A stretch of DNA of 36,968 nt from VRUE01 sp040901495 (GCA_040901495.1 JBBDYO010000026.1:1-36968); one strand, 5' to 3'. Shown: positions 13,316 to 21,081, counted from the first letter of the stretch. A program made the numbers and translations. The notes: a model not told the origin generated them from the letters alone.

Positions 13316-14644
13316 ATGAGCGCCCTGCTGCTCATCCTTCTCCTCTTTGCGTTGGTCGCCGTCAACGGCTTCTTCGTCGCTGCCGAGTTCGCGATCGTGC
13401 GCTCGCGACGCAGCCGGATCGAGAGCCTGGCCCAGGAGGGACAGCGGGGAGCCCGCATGGCTCTCGATCAGATCGACCACGTCGACGAGTATGTGGCCAC
13501 TTCGCAGGTGGGGATCACGCTGGCTTCGATCGGCATCGGCTTCCTCGGCGAGCCGGCGATCGCTTCCCTGGTCGAGCCTCTGTTCGAGGGCGTGTTCGGC
13601 ACGGCCGCCTCTTACATCCTTGCTTTCCTCTTCGCCTATGCGGTGATCACCCTCCTGCACGTGATCTTCGGCGAGCAGGCGCCCAAGATGGTGGGGATCG
13701 CTCGTGCTGAGACCCTGCTGCTCGGCGTCGCTCCGCCGCTCACCGTGTTCCGTCGTCTCTTCCACCCGCTCATCGTCCTCACCAACGCGCCGGCCCGGTT
13801 CTTCGTTACCCGCATCCTTCGCATTGAGCCCAACGTCGACGAGGAGGTCGGATCGCCCGAGGAGCTGCGACTGATGATCGTGCGTGGCGCTCAACGCGGT
13901 CGCCTCGACCCCGGCGAGGCCGGGATGCTGGGCGGCGTCTTCCACCTGCACGAGCAGGAGGCGCGCGAGGTGATGACCCCGATCCCGGCGGTTGTCACCG
14001 TCGACGCGTCTGAGACCGTGGAGACGGCGCTGCGGCGCTGCGTCACCTCCGGGCACACCAGGCTTGTCGTGATCGAGGACGAGAACCCCGATCGGGTCAA
14101 GGGGATCGTCCACAACAACAGCCTTGCCCGCCTCTACATGAACGATGGGCCGGAGGCATCGATCGAGCCGGTGGTCCGCGACGCGGTGATCGTCCCGGAG
14201 ACCCGCCCCCTTGACGATCTTCTCCACGACCTCCAGCTTCAGCGCACTTCGCTCTCGGTCGTCGCCGACGAGTACGGCCGCACGGTCGGCATCGTCACGG
14301 TCGAGGACATCCTCGAGGAGGTGGTCGGGGAGATCGAGGACGAGACCGATCCCCGCGCCGCCGCTCTGAGGCAGCTCGCCAGCGGAGAGTGGTTTGTGCG
14401 CGGTCACGTATCGCTCGGCGACCTCGCCGATGCCGGGATCGAGCTGCCGGTCGACAGCGACTCCTACAACTCGATCGGGGGCTATGTGTTCGGTGAGCTT
14501 GGGCGGCTTCCCAAGCGCGGCGACACGATCACCGCCAACGGCTACACGATCAGGGTCGAGGCGGTGCGGGAGAACCGGGTCGAGGCGGTGCGAATCATCG
14601 GCACGGGTGAGCATGGGACCGATTCCATCCGCTCTTCCGTCTAG
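13316..14644 (+). CDS. CorC/HlyC-family membrane protein (DUF21-CBS-transporter-associated domain)
   Basis: This 442-residue protein has the usual three-part layout. The DUF21/CNNM membrane domain covers about residues 1-190 (VNGFFVAAEFAIVRSRRSRIE, YVATSQVGITLASIGIGFLGEPA and a helix ending HVIFGEQAPK). A pair of CBS domains covers about residues 205-340 (REVMTPIPAVVTVDASETVE, SVVADEYGRTVGIVTVEDILEEVVGEIEDE). The C-terminal CorC/HlyC domain covers about residues 355-430 (WFVRGHVSLGDLADAGIELP, YNSIGGYVFGELGRLPKRGD). Members are linked to magnesium or cobalt efflux; the older name 'hemolysin' is misleading. CBS domains probably sense adenine nucleotides. No strong ribosome-binding site precedes the ATG. 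Confidence 0.92.
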   Translation: MSALLLILLLFALVAVNGFFVAAEFAIVRSRRSRIESLAQEGQRGARMALDQIDHVDEYVATSQVGITLASIGIGFLGEPAIASLVEPLFEGVFGTAASYILAFLFAYAVITLLHVIFGEQAPKMVGIARAETLLLGVAPPLTVFRRLFHPLIVLTNAPARFFVTRILRIEPNVDEEVGSPEELRLMIVRGAQRGRLDPGEAGMLGGVFHLHEQEAREVMTPIPAVVTVDASETVETALRRCVTSGHTRLVVIEDENPDRVKGIVHNNSLARLYMNDGPEASIEPVVRDAVIVPETRPLDDLLHDLQLQRTSLSVVADEYGRTVGIVTVEDILEEVVGEIEDETDPRAAALRQLASGEWFVRGHVSLGDLADAGIELPVDSDSYNSIGGYVFGELGRLPKRGDTITANGYTIRVEAVRENRVEAVRIIGTGEHGTDSIRSSV

Positions 14645-14687
14645 CTTCTGAGAGCAACCTGCTTCCCAGGAATCCCGGAGGTATCGC

Positions 14688-14921
14688 ATGTGGGTTGTCC
14701 GCTTGAGCGACAAGCAGCTTGAGGTACTGAGGGCGCTGCTGCGCGCGGAGGAGCATCTTGGGCCGGCGCTTCAGGGAGCGGTCGAGGCTCTCGACCTGGC
14801 TCGCTGGGATGAGCTGCCGGAAGCCCAGCTCCCCTGGGACGAGATCCAGACAGCCGCCCGCCGCCAGGGCATCTCCGAGGCAGACGTCATCTGGGACCTG
14901 GCGGGCAAACGCCAGGCCTAG
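14688..14921 (+). CDS. Small hypothetical protein, 77 residues
   Basis: The frame begins at an ATG 6 bases after GGAGG (14677-14681), so it is probably translated. It is 77 residues long, soluble and Leu/Glu-rich, with three predicted helices (LSDKQLEVLRALLRAEEHL, GAVEALDLARWDEL, WDEIQTAARRQG). I do not recognise a family. It lies 43 bases after the CorC-like gene on the same strand. The stop codon TAG is part of a CTAG that forms the left flank of the MITE-like element, so the element inserted exactly at the end of this gene. Confidence 0.6.
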   Translation: MWVVRLSDKQLEVLRALLRAEEHLGPALQGAVEALDLARWDELPEAQLPWDEIQTAARRQGISEADVIWDLAGKRQA

Positions 14922-15077
14922 TGTCCTGAGTCGTAATTTCGCGGCCACCTCGCGGCGTCTGGCCACGCCTGGACCCACCCGCCCGGCACAGGTACTCCAG
15001 TACCTGTTTGCCGTGCGTGTGTCCCCAGGCGTCCCCAGCCACTCGCGACGCTGCACCCGAAATTACGACTCAGGACA
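14922..15077. mobile_element. MITE-like element, 156 bp, with 20-bp terminal inverted repeats
   Basis: The terminal repeats TGTCCTGAGTCGTAATTTCG (14922-14941) and its exact reverse complement (15058-15077) are perfect. CTAG flanks both sides (14918-14921 and 15078-15081) and fits a 4-bp target duplication. CTAG duplications are known for some IS5-family elements. Because CTAG is itself a palindrome, it could instead belong to 24-bp repeats. The interior is an imperfect palindrome centred on CAGGTACT-CC-AGTACCTG (14989-15006). No transposase is encoded. It sits between the ends of two convergent genes and disrupts neither. Confidence 0.8.
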
Positions 15078-15096
15078 CTAGTCGTCACGGGGCTCG

Positions 15097-15939
15097 CTAG
15101 TCGTAGCTGTAGAAGCCGGTGCCGGACTTGCGGCCGAGCTTGCCTTCGCCGACCATCTTGACCAGCAGCTCCGGCGGCTTCTGGTAGGCCTCCGAGGAGG
15201 CGGCGTAGAGGGCGTCGCCGATCGCCTGGCAGACGTCGAGGCCGACGAAGTCGAGCAGGGCCAGCGGGCCCATCGGGTGGCCGGCGCCGAGCTTCATGCA
15301 GGTGTCGACCTCTCCCGCCTCCATGCCCGTCTGTTCCATGAAGCGGACGGCGTCGAAGAGGTAGGGGAAGAGAAGGCGGTTGACCACAAACCCCGCGAGG
15401 TCGGGCACCTCGACCGCGGTCTTGCCGAGCGCCGCGCACCAAGCGAGCGCCTTCTCGCGGGCGCCGTCGGCGCCGTCGGGGAAGCAGACCTCGACCAGTT
15501 TCATCCGCGGTACGGGGTTGAAGACGTGGAGGCCGAAGAGGCGGCCGGAGATTCCTCCCGCCTCGGCGATCTCGGCGATTCCCAGCGAAGAGGTCGTGGT
15601 CGCGAGGTCGGCGTTGGGGCATGCCTCGGCGACGGTCGAGAGCAGCTCGCCCTTCGGCCCCACCTCCTCGACGATTGCCTCTACGATGATGTCGCAGTCG
15701 GCCAGGTCCTTCGGGTCGGTGGTGACTCTCAGGCGGGAAGGCTCAGCGCCCTCGATCTTGGCGCAGGCCGCGACGACTTTCTCCTCCGCCCGCCAAGCCG
15801 AGGCCTCGCTGCGCGCCAGCAGGATCGTGTCCGCCGTGGTCGTAGCGACGGCCGCCAACCCCGTGGCAATCGCCCCACTTCCGGCAATCCCCGGCGCTTC
15901 GTATCCCTTGCCTCCGCTCACAGGACGGGTTCCTATCAC
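15097..15939 (-). CDS. 3-hydroxyacyl-CoA dehydrogenase (Hbd/PaaH-like)
   Basis: This 280-residue enzyme would oxidise 3-hydroxyacyl-CoA to 3-oxoacyl-CoA with NAD+, or run in reverse. The Rossmann motif GIAGSGAIATGLA is at residues 17-29. The substrate and catalytic block reads GLHVFNPVPRMKLVEVCFP, including the active-site His. The C-terminal helical domain starts with DLAGFVVNRLLFPYLFDAVRFMEQ and includes KLGAGHPMGPLALLDFVGLD. The N-terminal 16 residues are atypical. The GTG at 15939 was chosen; it lies 7 bases after TATAGC with no ribosome-binding site, suggesting a leaderless mRNA. It diverges from the thiolase gene that would perform the next step, with a FadR-like half-conserved site between them. 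Chain-length preference is unknown. Confidence 0.9.
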   Translation of the reverse strand: MIGTRPVSGGKGYEAPGIAGSGAIATGLAAVATTTADTILLARSEASAWRAEEKVVAACAKIEGAEPSRLRVTTDPKDLADCDIIVEAIVEEVGPKGELLSTVAEACPNADLATTTSSLGIAEIAEAGGISGRLFGLHVFNPVPRMKLVEVCFPDGADGAREKALAWCAALGKTAVEVPDLAGFVVNRLLFPYLFDAVRFMEQTGMEAGEVDTCMKLGAGHPMGPLALLDFVGLDVCQAIGDALYAASSEAYQKPPELLVKMVGEGKLGRKSGTGFYSYD

Positions 15940-15946
15940 GCTGCCC

Positions 15947-15952
15947 GCTATA
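15947..15952 (-). promoter_or_regulatory. Predicted leaderless -10 box of the hydroxyacyl-CoA dehydrogenase gene
   Basis: On the minus strand TATAGC lies 7 bases before the GTG at 15939. No ribosome-binding site lies between, so transcription probably starts at the start codon. Confidence 0.45.
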
Positions 15953-15983
15953 TCCGTCGTGTGAGCACTGACACATGCCTGGC

Positions 15984-16001
15984 TGATTGACCAGTCGGTT
16001 C
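15984..16001 (+). promoter_or_regulatory. Degenerate FadR-like operator before the thiolase gene
   Basis: TGATTGACCAGTCGGTTC matches the perfect palindrome at 24318-24335 in 13 of 18 positions; the left half is identical over 8 bases. It lies in the divergent spacer and just upstream of TATCTT (16005-16010), a possible -10 box for the thiolase gene. A TetR-family fatty-acid regulator could act on both divergent genes here. Confidence 0.4.
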
Positions 16002-16062
16002 GGCTATCTTGGATCTACTGGCGCGCCGCGCCGCATCGCACGCGAGACGAACGGAGGCTTCC

Positions 16063-17250
16063 ATGGCAGAGAACGGGAACGGCAAGTTCGGAGGCCGCGA
16101 GGTAGTGATCGTCGAGGCGGTCCGCACGCCAATCGGCCGTGGGCACGAGGAGAAGGGCTACTACAAGGACGTCCACGCCTCGAACCTGCTCGCCAAGGCC
16201 TACGCGGAGGTGATCGAGCGCGCCGACATCGACCCCTCCGAGGTCGAGGACGTCGTCTCCGGCTGTGTGCAGCAGTTCGGTGAGCAGGGGATCAACATCG
16301 CCCGCAACGCTTGGCTCGAGGCCGGGCTGCCGATCGAGACCCCGGCGGCCACCGTCGATCGCCAGTGTGGTTCCGGCCAGCAGGCCGTCAACTACGCCGC
16401 CGCGATGGTTGCCTCCGGCGTTCACGACGTGATGGTCGCCGGCGGCGTCGAGCACATGGGCCACATTTCCTTCGCGGACTCCGCCTCGGTGATGCAGGAG
16501 CACGGCTTCGCCTTCTCGCCGCAGCTGATGGAGCGCTACAACCTCGTCCCCCAGGGGATCTCGGCCGAGATGATCGCCGACCAGTGGGAGATCTCCCGCT
16601 CCGAGCTCGACGAGATCGGCCTTCGCTCCCATCAGCGCGCCGCCAAGGCGACCGAGGAGGGCCGCTTCGAGCGCGAGATCGTCCCCTTCGCCGTCAACGG
16701 CGACACCTACGCGACCGACCAGGGCATCCGCCCGGACACCTCGCTGGAGAAGCTCTCCGAACTGAAGCCCGCTTTCAAGGAGGACGGCAAGGTCACCGCC
16801 GGCAACTCCTCGCAGGTCTCCGACGGCGCCGCCGCGGTCCTGCTGATGACCCGCGAGAAGGCCGACGCCCTCGGCCTCACCCCGCGGGCGCGGATCTACG
16901 ACCAGACGACAGTCGGCGTCGATCCGGTGATCATGCTGACCGGGCCGATTCCGGCGACCGAAAAGCTGCTCGAGCGCAACGGGATGGGGATGGACGACAT
17001 CGACCTGGTCGAGGTCAACGAGGCCTTCGCCTCGGTGGTCGCCGCCTGGCGGCGCGAGCTCGACCCCGACATGGACCGGGTCAACGTCAACGGCGGCGCG
17101 ATCGCTCTCGGCCACCCGCTCGGCTCGAGCGGGGCTCGGCTGATCACCACCCTGCTGCACGAGATGGAGCGCTCCGACAAGGAGATGGGCCTGGTGACGA
17201 TGTGCTGCGGCGGCGGGCTTGGCACAGGAACGCTGATCCAGCGCATCTGA
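16063..17250 (+). CDS. Acetyl-CoA acyltransferase (thiolase)
   Basis: This 395-residue thiolase cleaves 3-oxoacyl-CoA with CoA to give acetyl-CoA and a shortened acyl-CoA. The nucleophilic Cys102 sits in DRQCGSGQQAV. The second catalytic pair is in NGGAIALGHPLGSSGARLI (His) and TMCCGGGLGTG (Cys). Other family blocks are VIVEAVRTPIGR near the N-terminus and EVNEAFA. The ATG at 16063 follows CGGAGG with normal spacing. Together with the divergent hydroxyacyl-CoA dehydrogenase and the two downstream acyl-CoA dehydrogenases it supplies most of a beta-oxidation cycle; no enoyl-CoA hydratase is in the window. A biosynthetic role cannot be excluded. Confidence 0.94.
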   Translation: MAENGNGKFGGREVVIVEAVRTPIGRGHEEKGYYKDVHASNLLAKAYAEVIERADIDPSEVEDVVSGCVQQFGEQGINIARNAWLEAGLPIETPAATVDRQCGSGQQAVNYAAAMVASGVHDVMVAGGVEHMGHISFADSASVMQEHGFAFSPQLMERYNLVPQGISAEMIADQWEISRSELDEIGLRSHQRAAKATEEGRFEREIVPFAVNGDTYATDQGIRPDTSLEKLSELKPAFKEDGKVTAGNSSQVSDGAAAVLLMTREKADALGLTPRARIYDQTTVGVDPVIMLTGPIPATEKLLERNGMGMDDIDLVEVNEAFASVVAAWRRELDPDMDRVNVNGGAIALGHPLGSSGARLITTLLHEMERSDKEMGLVTMCCGGGLGTGTLIQRI

Positions 17251-17339
17251 GTCGTCTGACCGGCGGCGTATCTGCGTCCTCGGTCGCTCGCGGCAGAAGC
17301 GCACCCTCGTCCTAACGGTCTGCGGCGAAGGATGAGCTG

Positions 17340-17375
17340 TATAGAGGGACTGGCCGCCTGGCCAGTCCCTCTATA
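17340..17375. promoter_or_regulatory. 36-bp palindrome overlapping an acyl-CoA dehydrogenase promoter
   Basis: TATAGAGGGACTGGCC (17340-17355) and GGCCAGTCCCTCTATA (17360-17375) are perfect 16-base reverse complements around GCCT. The right arm runs into TATATGCT (17372-17379), a likely -10 box that lies 6 bases before the GTG at 17386. The site could be an operator for a dimeric repressor, or a strong hairpin terminating the thiolase transcript, or both. It differs from the FadR-like motif. Confidence 0.6.
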
Positions 17376-17385
17376 TGCTGCGCGC

Positions 17386-18564
17386 GTGGATCTGAGCCTC
17401 TCTCCATCGGAGCTGGAGTTCCGCGACGAGGTCCGGACCTGGCTGGAAGAGAACCACCCAGGACCGGAGCCCGATAGCGGCCTCGAGGAGGTGATGGCCT
17501 TCCGCTCCGAGTGGCAGAAGAAGCTGCACGAAGCGGGCTGGGCCGGGATCTCCTGGCCGAAGGAGTACGGGGGTCGCGGCGCGACCCTGATCGAGCAGGC
17601 GATCTTCGTCGGCGAGGCGAGCCGCCAGGAAGCACCCAGCCCCGCCAACGTGCTCGGCCTCGCGATGGGCGGCCCCGTGGTCATCGCCCACGGCACCGAT
17701 GAGCAGAAGCAGCGCTACCTGGAGCCGATCCTCACCGCTGAGGAGATCTGGTGCCAGGGCTTTTCCGAGCCGGAGTCGGGCTCGGACCTCGCTTCGCTGA
17801 AGACGAAGGCGGTCAAGGACGGCGACGAATGGGTCATCACCGGGCAGAAGGTCTGGACGACCTTTGCCCAGTACGCGAAGTGGTGCATGCTCGTCGCCCG
17901 CACGGACCCCGACGCTCCCAAGCACAAGGGCCTCACCTACTTCTTGATGGACATGGATCAGCCCGGGGTCGAGGCCAAACCGCTGGTCCAGATCACCGGC
18001 GAGGGTGAGTTCAACGAGGTTTTCATGGAGGAGGCGCGGGTCCCTGACTCCAACGTCGTCGGCGGGGTCGGCAACGGCTGGACGGTGGCGATCACGACCC
18101 TGATGAACGAGCGGGCGGGACTCGCCTTCGGCGCGATCGCCCAGATCGCCAACAGCCTCAAACGGGTCAGCAAGCTGGCGGCGGACACGCGCGTCAACGG
18201 TGCCAGCGCGGCTGAGGACCCGGTCTACCGCCAGCGGCTCGCCCAGCTCCACATCGAGGCCGAGACGATGCGCCTCAATGCCTACCGCGGCCTGACCAAG
18301 ACGATGCAGTCGGGCATTCCCGGGCCGGAGGGCTCGCTGGGCAAGTGGCAGTGGGCCGACATCAACCAGCGGATCGCTGAGCTCGCGCTCGACATCGAGG
18401 GTGCCTACGCGCCGCTCGATCGGGGCGCCGACAACGCCATCGCCAACGGCGCCTGGCAGTACAGCTTCCTCCGCTCCCGCGCCAACTCAATCGAGGGCGG
18501 GACGACCGACATCTTGAAAAACATCATCGCCGAGCGAGTGCTCGGCCTGCCGAGGCTGCGCTAG
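17386..18564 (+). CDS. Acyl-CoA dehydrogenase, first of an adjacent pair
   Basis: This 392-residue FAD-dependent enzyme introduces the alpha-beta double bond into acyl-CoA. The helical N-terminal domain (LSPSELEFRDEVRTWLEENHPG) is followed by WCQGFSEPESGSDLASLKTKA, the flavin and substrate loop, and WVITGQKVWTT. The C-terminal IEGGTTDILKNIIAERVLGLPR carries the Glu at the usual catalytic-base position. The GTG at 17386 starts the conserved segment and is 6 bases after a TATGCT box, so the mRNA is probably leaderless. The second dehydrogenase begins 2 bases after its stop. Paired genes like this in Actinobacteria often form alpha-beta heteromers, as in mycobacterial steroid side-chain enzymes; that assembly is inferred here. 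Confidence 0.92.
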   Translation: MDLSLSPSELEFRDEVRTWLEENHPGPEPDSGLEEVMAFRSEWQKKLHEAGWAGISWPKEYGGRGATLIEQAIFVGEASRQEAPSPANVLGLAMGGPVVIAHGTDEQKQRYLEPILTAEEIWCQGFSEPESGSDLASLKTKAVKDGDEWVITGQKVWTTFAQYAKWCMLVARTDPDAPKHKGLTYFLMDMDQPGVEAKPLVQITGEGEFNEVFMEEARVPDSNVVGGVGNGWTVAITTLMNERAGLAFGAIAQIANSLKRVSKLAADTRVNGASAAEDPVYRQRLAQLHIEAETMRLNAYRGLTKTMQSGIPGPEGSLGKWQWADINQRIAELALDIEGAYAPLDRGADNAIANGAWQYSFLRSRANSIEGGTTDILKNIIAERVLGLPRLR

Positions 18565-18566
18565 CC

Positions 18567-19691
18567 ATGTACTTCGACCTCACCGACGAGCAGCAGGCGA
18601 TCAAGTCGACTGCAAAGGACTTTCTCGCCGCCCGCTACAAATCCGAGCGGATCCGGGAGCTGGCTGAGAGCGAGCACGGCTTCGAGCAGTCCGACTGGGA
18701 GGAGATGGCTGGGTTGGGCTGGCCCGGCCTGGCGCTCCCCGAGGAGTGGGGTGGACAGGGCCTCGGGATCGTCGAGCTGGCCGTTCTGTTCGAGGAAATG
18801 GGCTACGCGCTGGCTCCTTCGCCCCTGCTCTCGACGACGGTTGCCGGCCTGGCGCTGGCGATGCGAGGCACCGACGAGCAGCGGGAGCGCTGGCTGCGGC
18901 CGCTGGCCGCCGGCGAGGTTCGAGGCACGCTGGCCTTATTCGACGCCGGTACCCCGGCCACGATCGGCGGTTTCGAGATGGAGGCCAAGGAGGACGGGGA
19001 CGGCGTCACGCTGGATGGGGAAAAGGTTCTGGTGATCGACGCCGCAACCGCCGACTTCTTCCTGGTCGCCACCTCGGATGGCCGCCGTCACCTGGTCGAG
19101 CGCACCACGGAGGGCGTGACCGTCGCTCCGGAGCGCTCGATCGACCTGACGCGCCGCCTTCACTCGGTCCGGTTCGACGGCGTCCGCGTGGGACCCGAGG
19201 CAACGCTCAGCGGTGAGCAGGCCGATTACCTTCCGGTCCTCTGGCGCGCTTGTGTCGCGATCGCTGCCGAGTCGACCGGGGTCGCGCAGAGAACGATGGA
19301 GATGGCGGTCGAGTACGCGAAAGACCGCCAGCAGTTCGGCAGGCCGATCGGCGCCTACCAGGCGGTCTCCCACCGCTGCGCCCAGATGCTGCTGGAGACC
19401 GAGAACTCCCGCTCCGCGGTCTACGGCGCCGCCTGGGCAGCCGACGCGGAGCCCGAGTCGCTGCCGCTGGCCGCTGCGATGGCGAAGGCCTACTCATCGG
19501 ACGCCGGCTGGCGGGTCCCCGACGCCTCGATCCAGGTGCACGGCGGGATCGGGTTCACCTGGGAGCACGACCTGCACTTTTTCCTCAAGCGCGGCAAGGC
19601 GAACTCCGCCACCTTCGGCGACGCCAAGTGGCATCGCGAGCGCGTGGCCGACGGCGTCCTGGCGAAGCTCGCCGAGCCGGTCGCGGCCTAG
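18567..19691 (+). CDS. Acyl-CoA dehydrogenase, second of an adjacent pair
   Basis: This 374-residue member of the same family starts MYFDLTDEQQAIKSTAKDFL. Its middle beta domain (residues 120-215) is short and lacks the usual TEPxxGSD loop, reading instead GTLALFDAGTPATIGGFEM. The C-terminal helical domain is well kept: YAKDRQQFGRPIGAYQAVSHRCAQM and IQVHGGIGFTWEHDLHFFLKR. Loss of part of the flavin-contact loop in one partner is typical of heteromeric actinobacterial dehydrogenases, where the two subunits share the FAD site. The ATG follows the first gene's stop by two bases, so the subunits are probably made in equal amounts. Its substrate could be a fatty acyl, branched or steroid-type CoA ester. 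Confidence 0.9.
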   Translation: MYFDLTDEQQAIKSTAKDFLAARYKSERIRELAESEHGFEQSDWEEMAGLGWPGLALPEEWGGQGLGIVELAVLFEEMGYALAPSPLLSTTVAGLALAMRGTDEQRERWLRPLAAGEVRGTLALFDAGTPATIGGFEMEAKEDGDGVTLDGEKVLVIDAATADFFLVATSDGRRHLVERTTEGVTVAPERSIDLTRRLHSVRFDGVRVGPEATLSGEQADYLPVLWRACVAIAAESTGVAQRTMEMAVEYAKDRQQFGRPIGAYQAVSHRCAQMLLETENSRSAVYGAAWAADAEPESLPLAAAMAKAYSSDAGWRVPDASIQVHGGIGFTWEHDLHFFLKRGKANSATFGDAKWHRERVADGVLAKLAEPVAA

Positions 19692-19704
19692 GGCCACCGA
19701 CGCG

Positions 19705-20733
19705 ATGGGCGCGCTGGACCGGATCTCCGTCGCCGCGATCGGCATGACAGTCGCCGACCTCGAGGCCGAGGCCAAGCGAGCCGAGGCGGCGGGCGTCGAG
19801 TGCGTCTGGGCGCCGGAGCTGTTTCGCTCCTCGGTGACCCAGGCCGCCTACCTCGCGGGGCGCACCGAGAAGATCGACGTCGCAACCGGGATCGCCTGGG
19901 CGTTCACCCGCAGCCCCTTCATCCTCGCGGTCAGCGCCCTCGACATCGACGAGATGTCGGGTGGACGCTTCCGGCTCGGGCTGGGCTCGGGCGTCAAACG
20001 CCTCAACGAAACCTGGCACAACGCCGAGTACGGCAAACCGGCCCCGCATCTGCGCGAGGCGATCGAGGCGACGAGGCTGATCATGCAGCAGGCCGGCAAG
20101 GGCGAGCCGATCCGCTTCGAGGGTTCCTACTACGACATCGACATCAAAGGCTGGATTCGTCCGCATCCGGCGGCGCGGGAGTCGGTCCCGATCTACACCG
20201 CCGGCGTGCAGGGGGGCATGTGCCGGATGGCCGGAGACGTCGCTGACGGGCTGATCGGCCATCCGATCCAGAGCCTGCGCTGGATCGACGAGATCGTCGT
20301 CTCCTCCTTCGAGGAGGGACTGAGCCGCTCCGGCCGCGACCGCTCCAGCTTCGACTATCTGCCGACCGTTTGCTGCGCGATCGACGACGACGAAGCGCGG
20401 GCGATCGACATGGCCCGTCGCACGATCTCCTTCTACGCCACGGTCAAGACCTACATGCCGCTTTGGGAGCTGCACGGCTTCGCCGACAACGCAATCGCCG
20501 CCGGAGATGCCTTCCGCCGCGGCGACCTCGCCGCCGTTCCCGCCGCGATCAGCGACGAGATGGTCGACACCTACTGCGCCGCCGGCCCCCTCGACAAGGT
20601 TCGCGCCAGGGTCGAAGCCACCGCCGAGCGGGCCGACGGCCTCTTCCTCACCCCGCCCACCTACTTCATCTCTCCCGAAGAGCTCAGCGAGTTCCAGAAC
20701 CGCCTGATCGACGCCTTCGGCCCCGGCGTGTGA
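19705..20733 (+). CDS. LLM-class (F420-dependent-type) oxidoreductase
   Basis: This 342-residue luciferase-like monooxygenase-fold protein is a TIM barrel that would bind coenzyme F420 or FMN. Clear blocks are GVECVWAPELF, TGIAWAFTRSPFILAVSALDIDEMSGGRFRLGLGSGVKR, PHLREAIEATRLI and PIYTAGVQGGMCRMAGDVADGLIGHP. The MSGGRFRLGLG loop resembles the F420 branch of actinobacterial proteins. It begins 13 bases after the paired acyl-CoA dehydrogenases and is likely in the same operon, so it may act on a CoA-ester or lipid intermediate. Mycobacterial cholesterol clusters also hold such genes. Its actual reaction is unknown. The ATG at 19705 has only a weak ribosome-binding site. Confidence 0.85.
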   Translation: MGALDRISVAAIGMTVADLEAEAKRAEAAGVECVWAPELFRSSVTQAAYLAGRTEKIDVATGIAWAFTRSPFILAVSALDIDEMSGGRFRLGLGSGVKRLNETWHNAEYGKPAPHLREAIEATRLIMQQAGKGEPIRFEGSYYDIDIKGWIRPHPAARESVPIYTAGVQGGMCRMAGDVADGLIGHPIQSLRWIDEIVVSSFEEGLSRSGRDRSSFDYLPTVCCAIDDDEARAIDMARRTISFYATVKTYMPLWELHGFADNAIAAGDAFRRGDLAAVPAAISDEMVDTYCAAGPLDKVRARVEATAERADGLFLTPPTYFISPEELSEFQNRLIDAFGPGV

Positions 20734-21041
20734 GCGCCGAGTCCGCGAAAACCGTTCCTGGGGGAAGGTTTTCGCGGACTCGCGAGCTGGAAGTGCTGGA
20801 GAGGGTTCGCGCGATCCCAGAGGGCTTCGTTCGAACCTACGGCGACGTCTCGCCGGGCTCGCCGAGGTTTGCCGGTGCGGTGCTCTTCGAGTGCGACGAG
20901 CCCGACTTGCCCTGGTGGCGGGTTGCGCGCGCCGACGGCTCGCTTGCCAAGGGCGCCCGCCAGCGACAGCTCCTGGTCGCCGAGGGCGTGCCCTTCCGCG
21001 GAGAGCGCGTCGAAATGAGCACCGCCAGGCTTCCACCCTGA
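20730..21041 (+). CDS. Alkyltransferase-like (ATL/MGMT-fold) DNA-binding protein
   Basis: The C-terminal 85 residues match the DNA-binding domain of O6-alkylguanine-DNA alkyltransferases: VLERVRAIPEGFVRTYGDVS, FAGAVLFE and LPWWRVARADGSLA. The PCHR active site is replaced by PWWR, so the reactive Cys is absent. That fits ATL proteins, which bind alkylated guanine and hand it to nucleotide excision repair rather than repairing it themselves. The GTG at 20730 overlaps the upstream stop (GTGA) and gives 103 residues. Its first 20 residues are encoded by a 45-bp hairpin and are not part of the fold. A GTG at 20793 would give a shorter protein and leave the hairpin untranslated. Both starts are plausible. 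Confidence 0.82.
   Translation: MSAESAKTVPGGRFSRTRELEVLERVRAIPEGFVRTYGDVSPGSPRFAGAVLFECDEPDLPWWRVARADGSLAKGARQRQLLVAEGVPFRGERVEMSTARLPP
20738..20782. repeat. 45-bp hairpin at the start of the ATL gene
   Basis: CGAGTCCGCGAAAACC (20738-20753) and GGTTTTCGCGGACTCG (20767-20782) are perfect reverse complements. The stem continues inward with TTCC/GGAA past one bulged G, leaving a TGGG loop. The length equals 15 codons and the frame passes through without a stop, encoding ESAKTVPGGRFSRTR plus flanks. It starts 5 bases after the LLM gene stop. It may be an in-frame palindromic repeat, or an intergenic hairpin if the ATL gene starts at 20793. Confidence 0.75.
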
Positions 21042-21081
21042 TCTAACCGGACGGGTGGGGCGCCCTGTGCCGCCGAGTCGG

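Noticed and set aside
12911..14713. A 600-codon open frame opposite the CorC-like gene
   Set aside because: It is antisense to a well-supported CorC/HlyC-type protein and has no recognisable domain.
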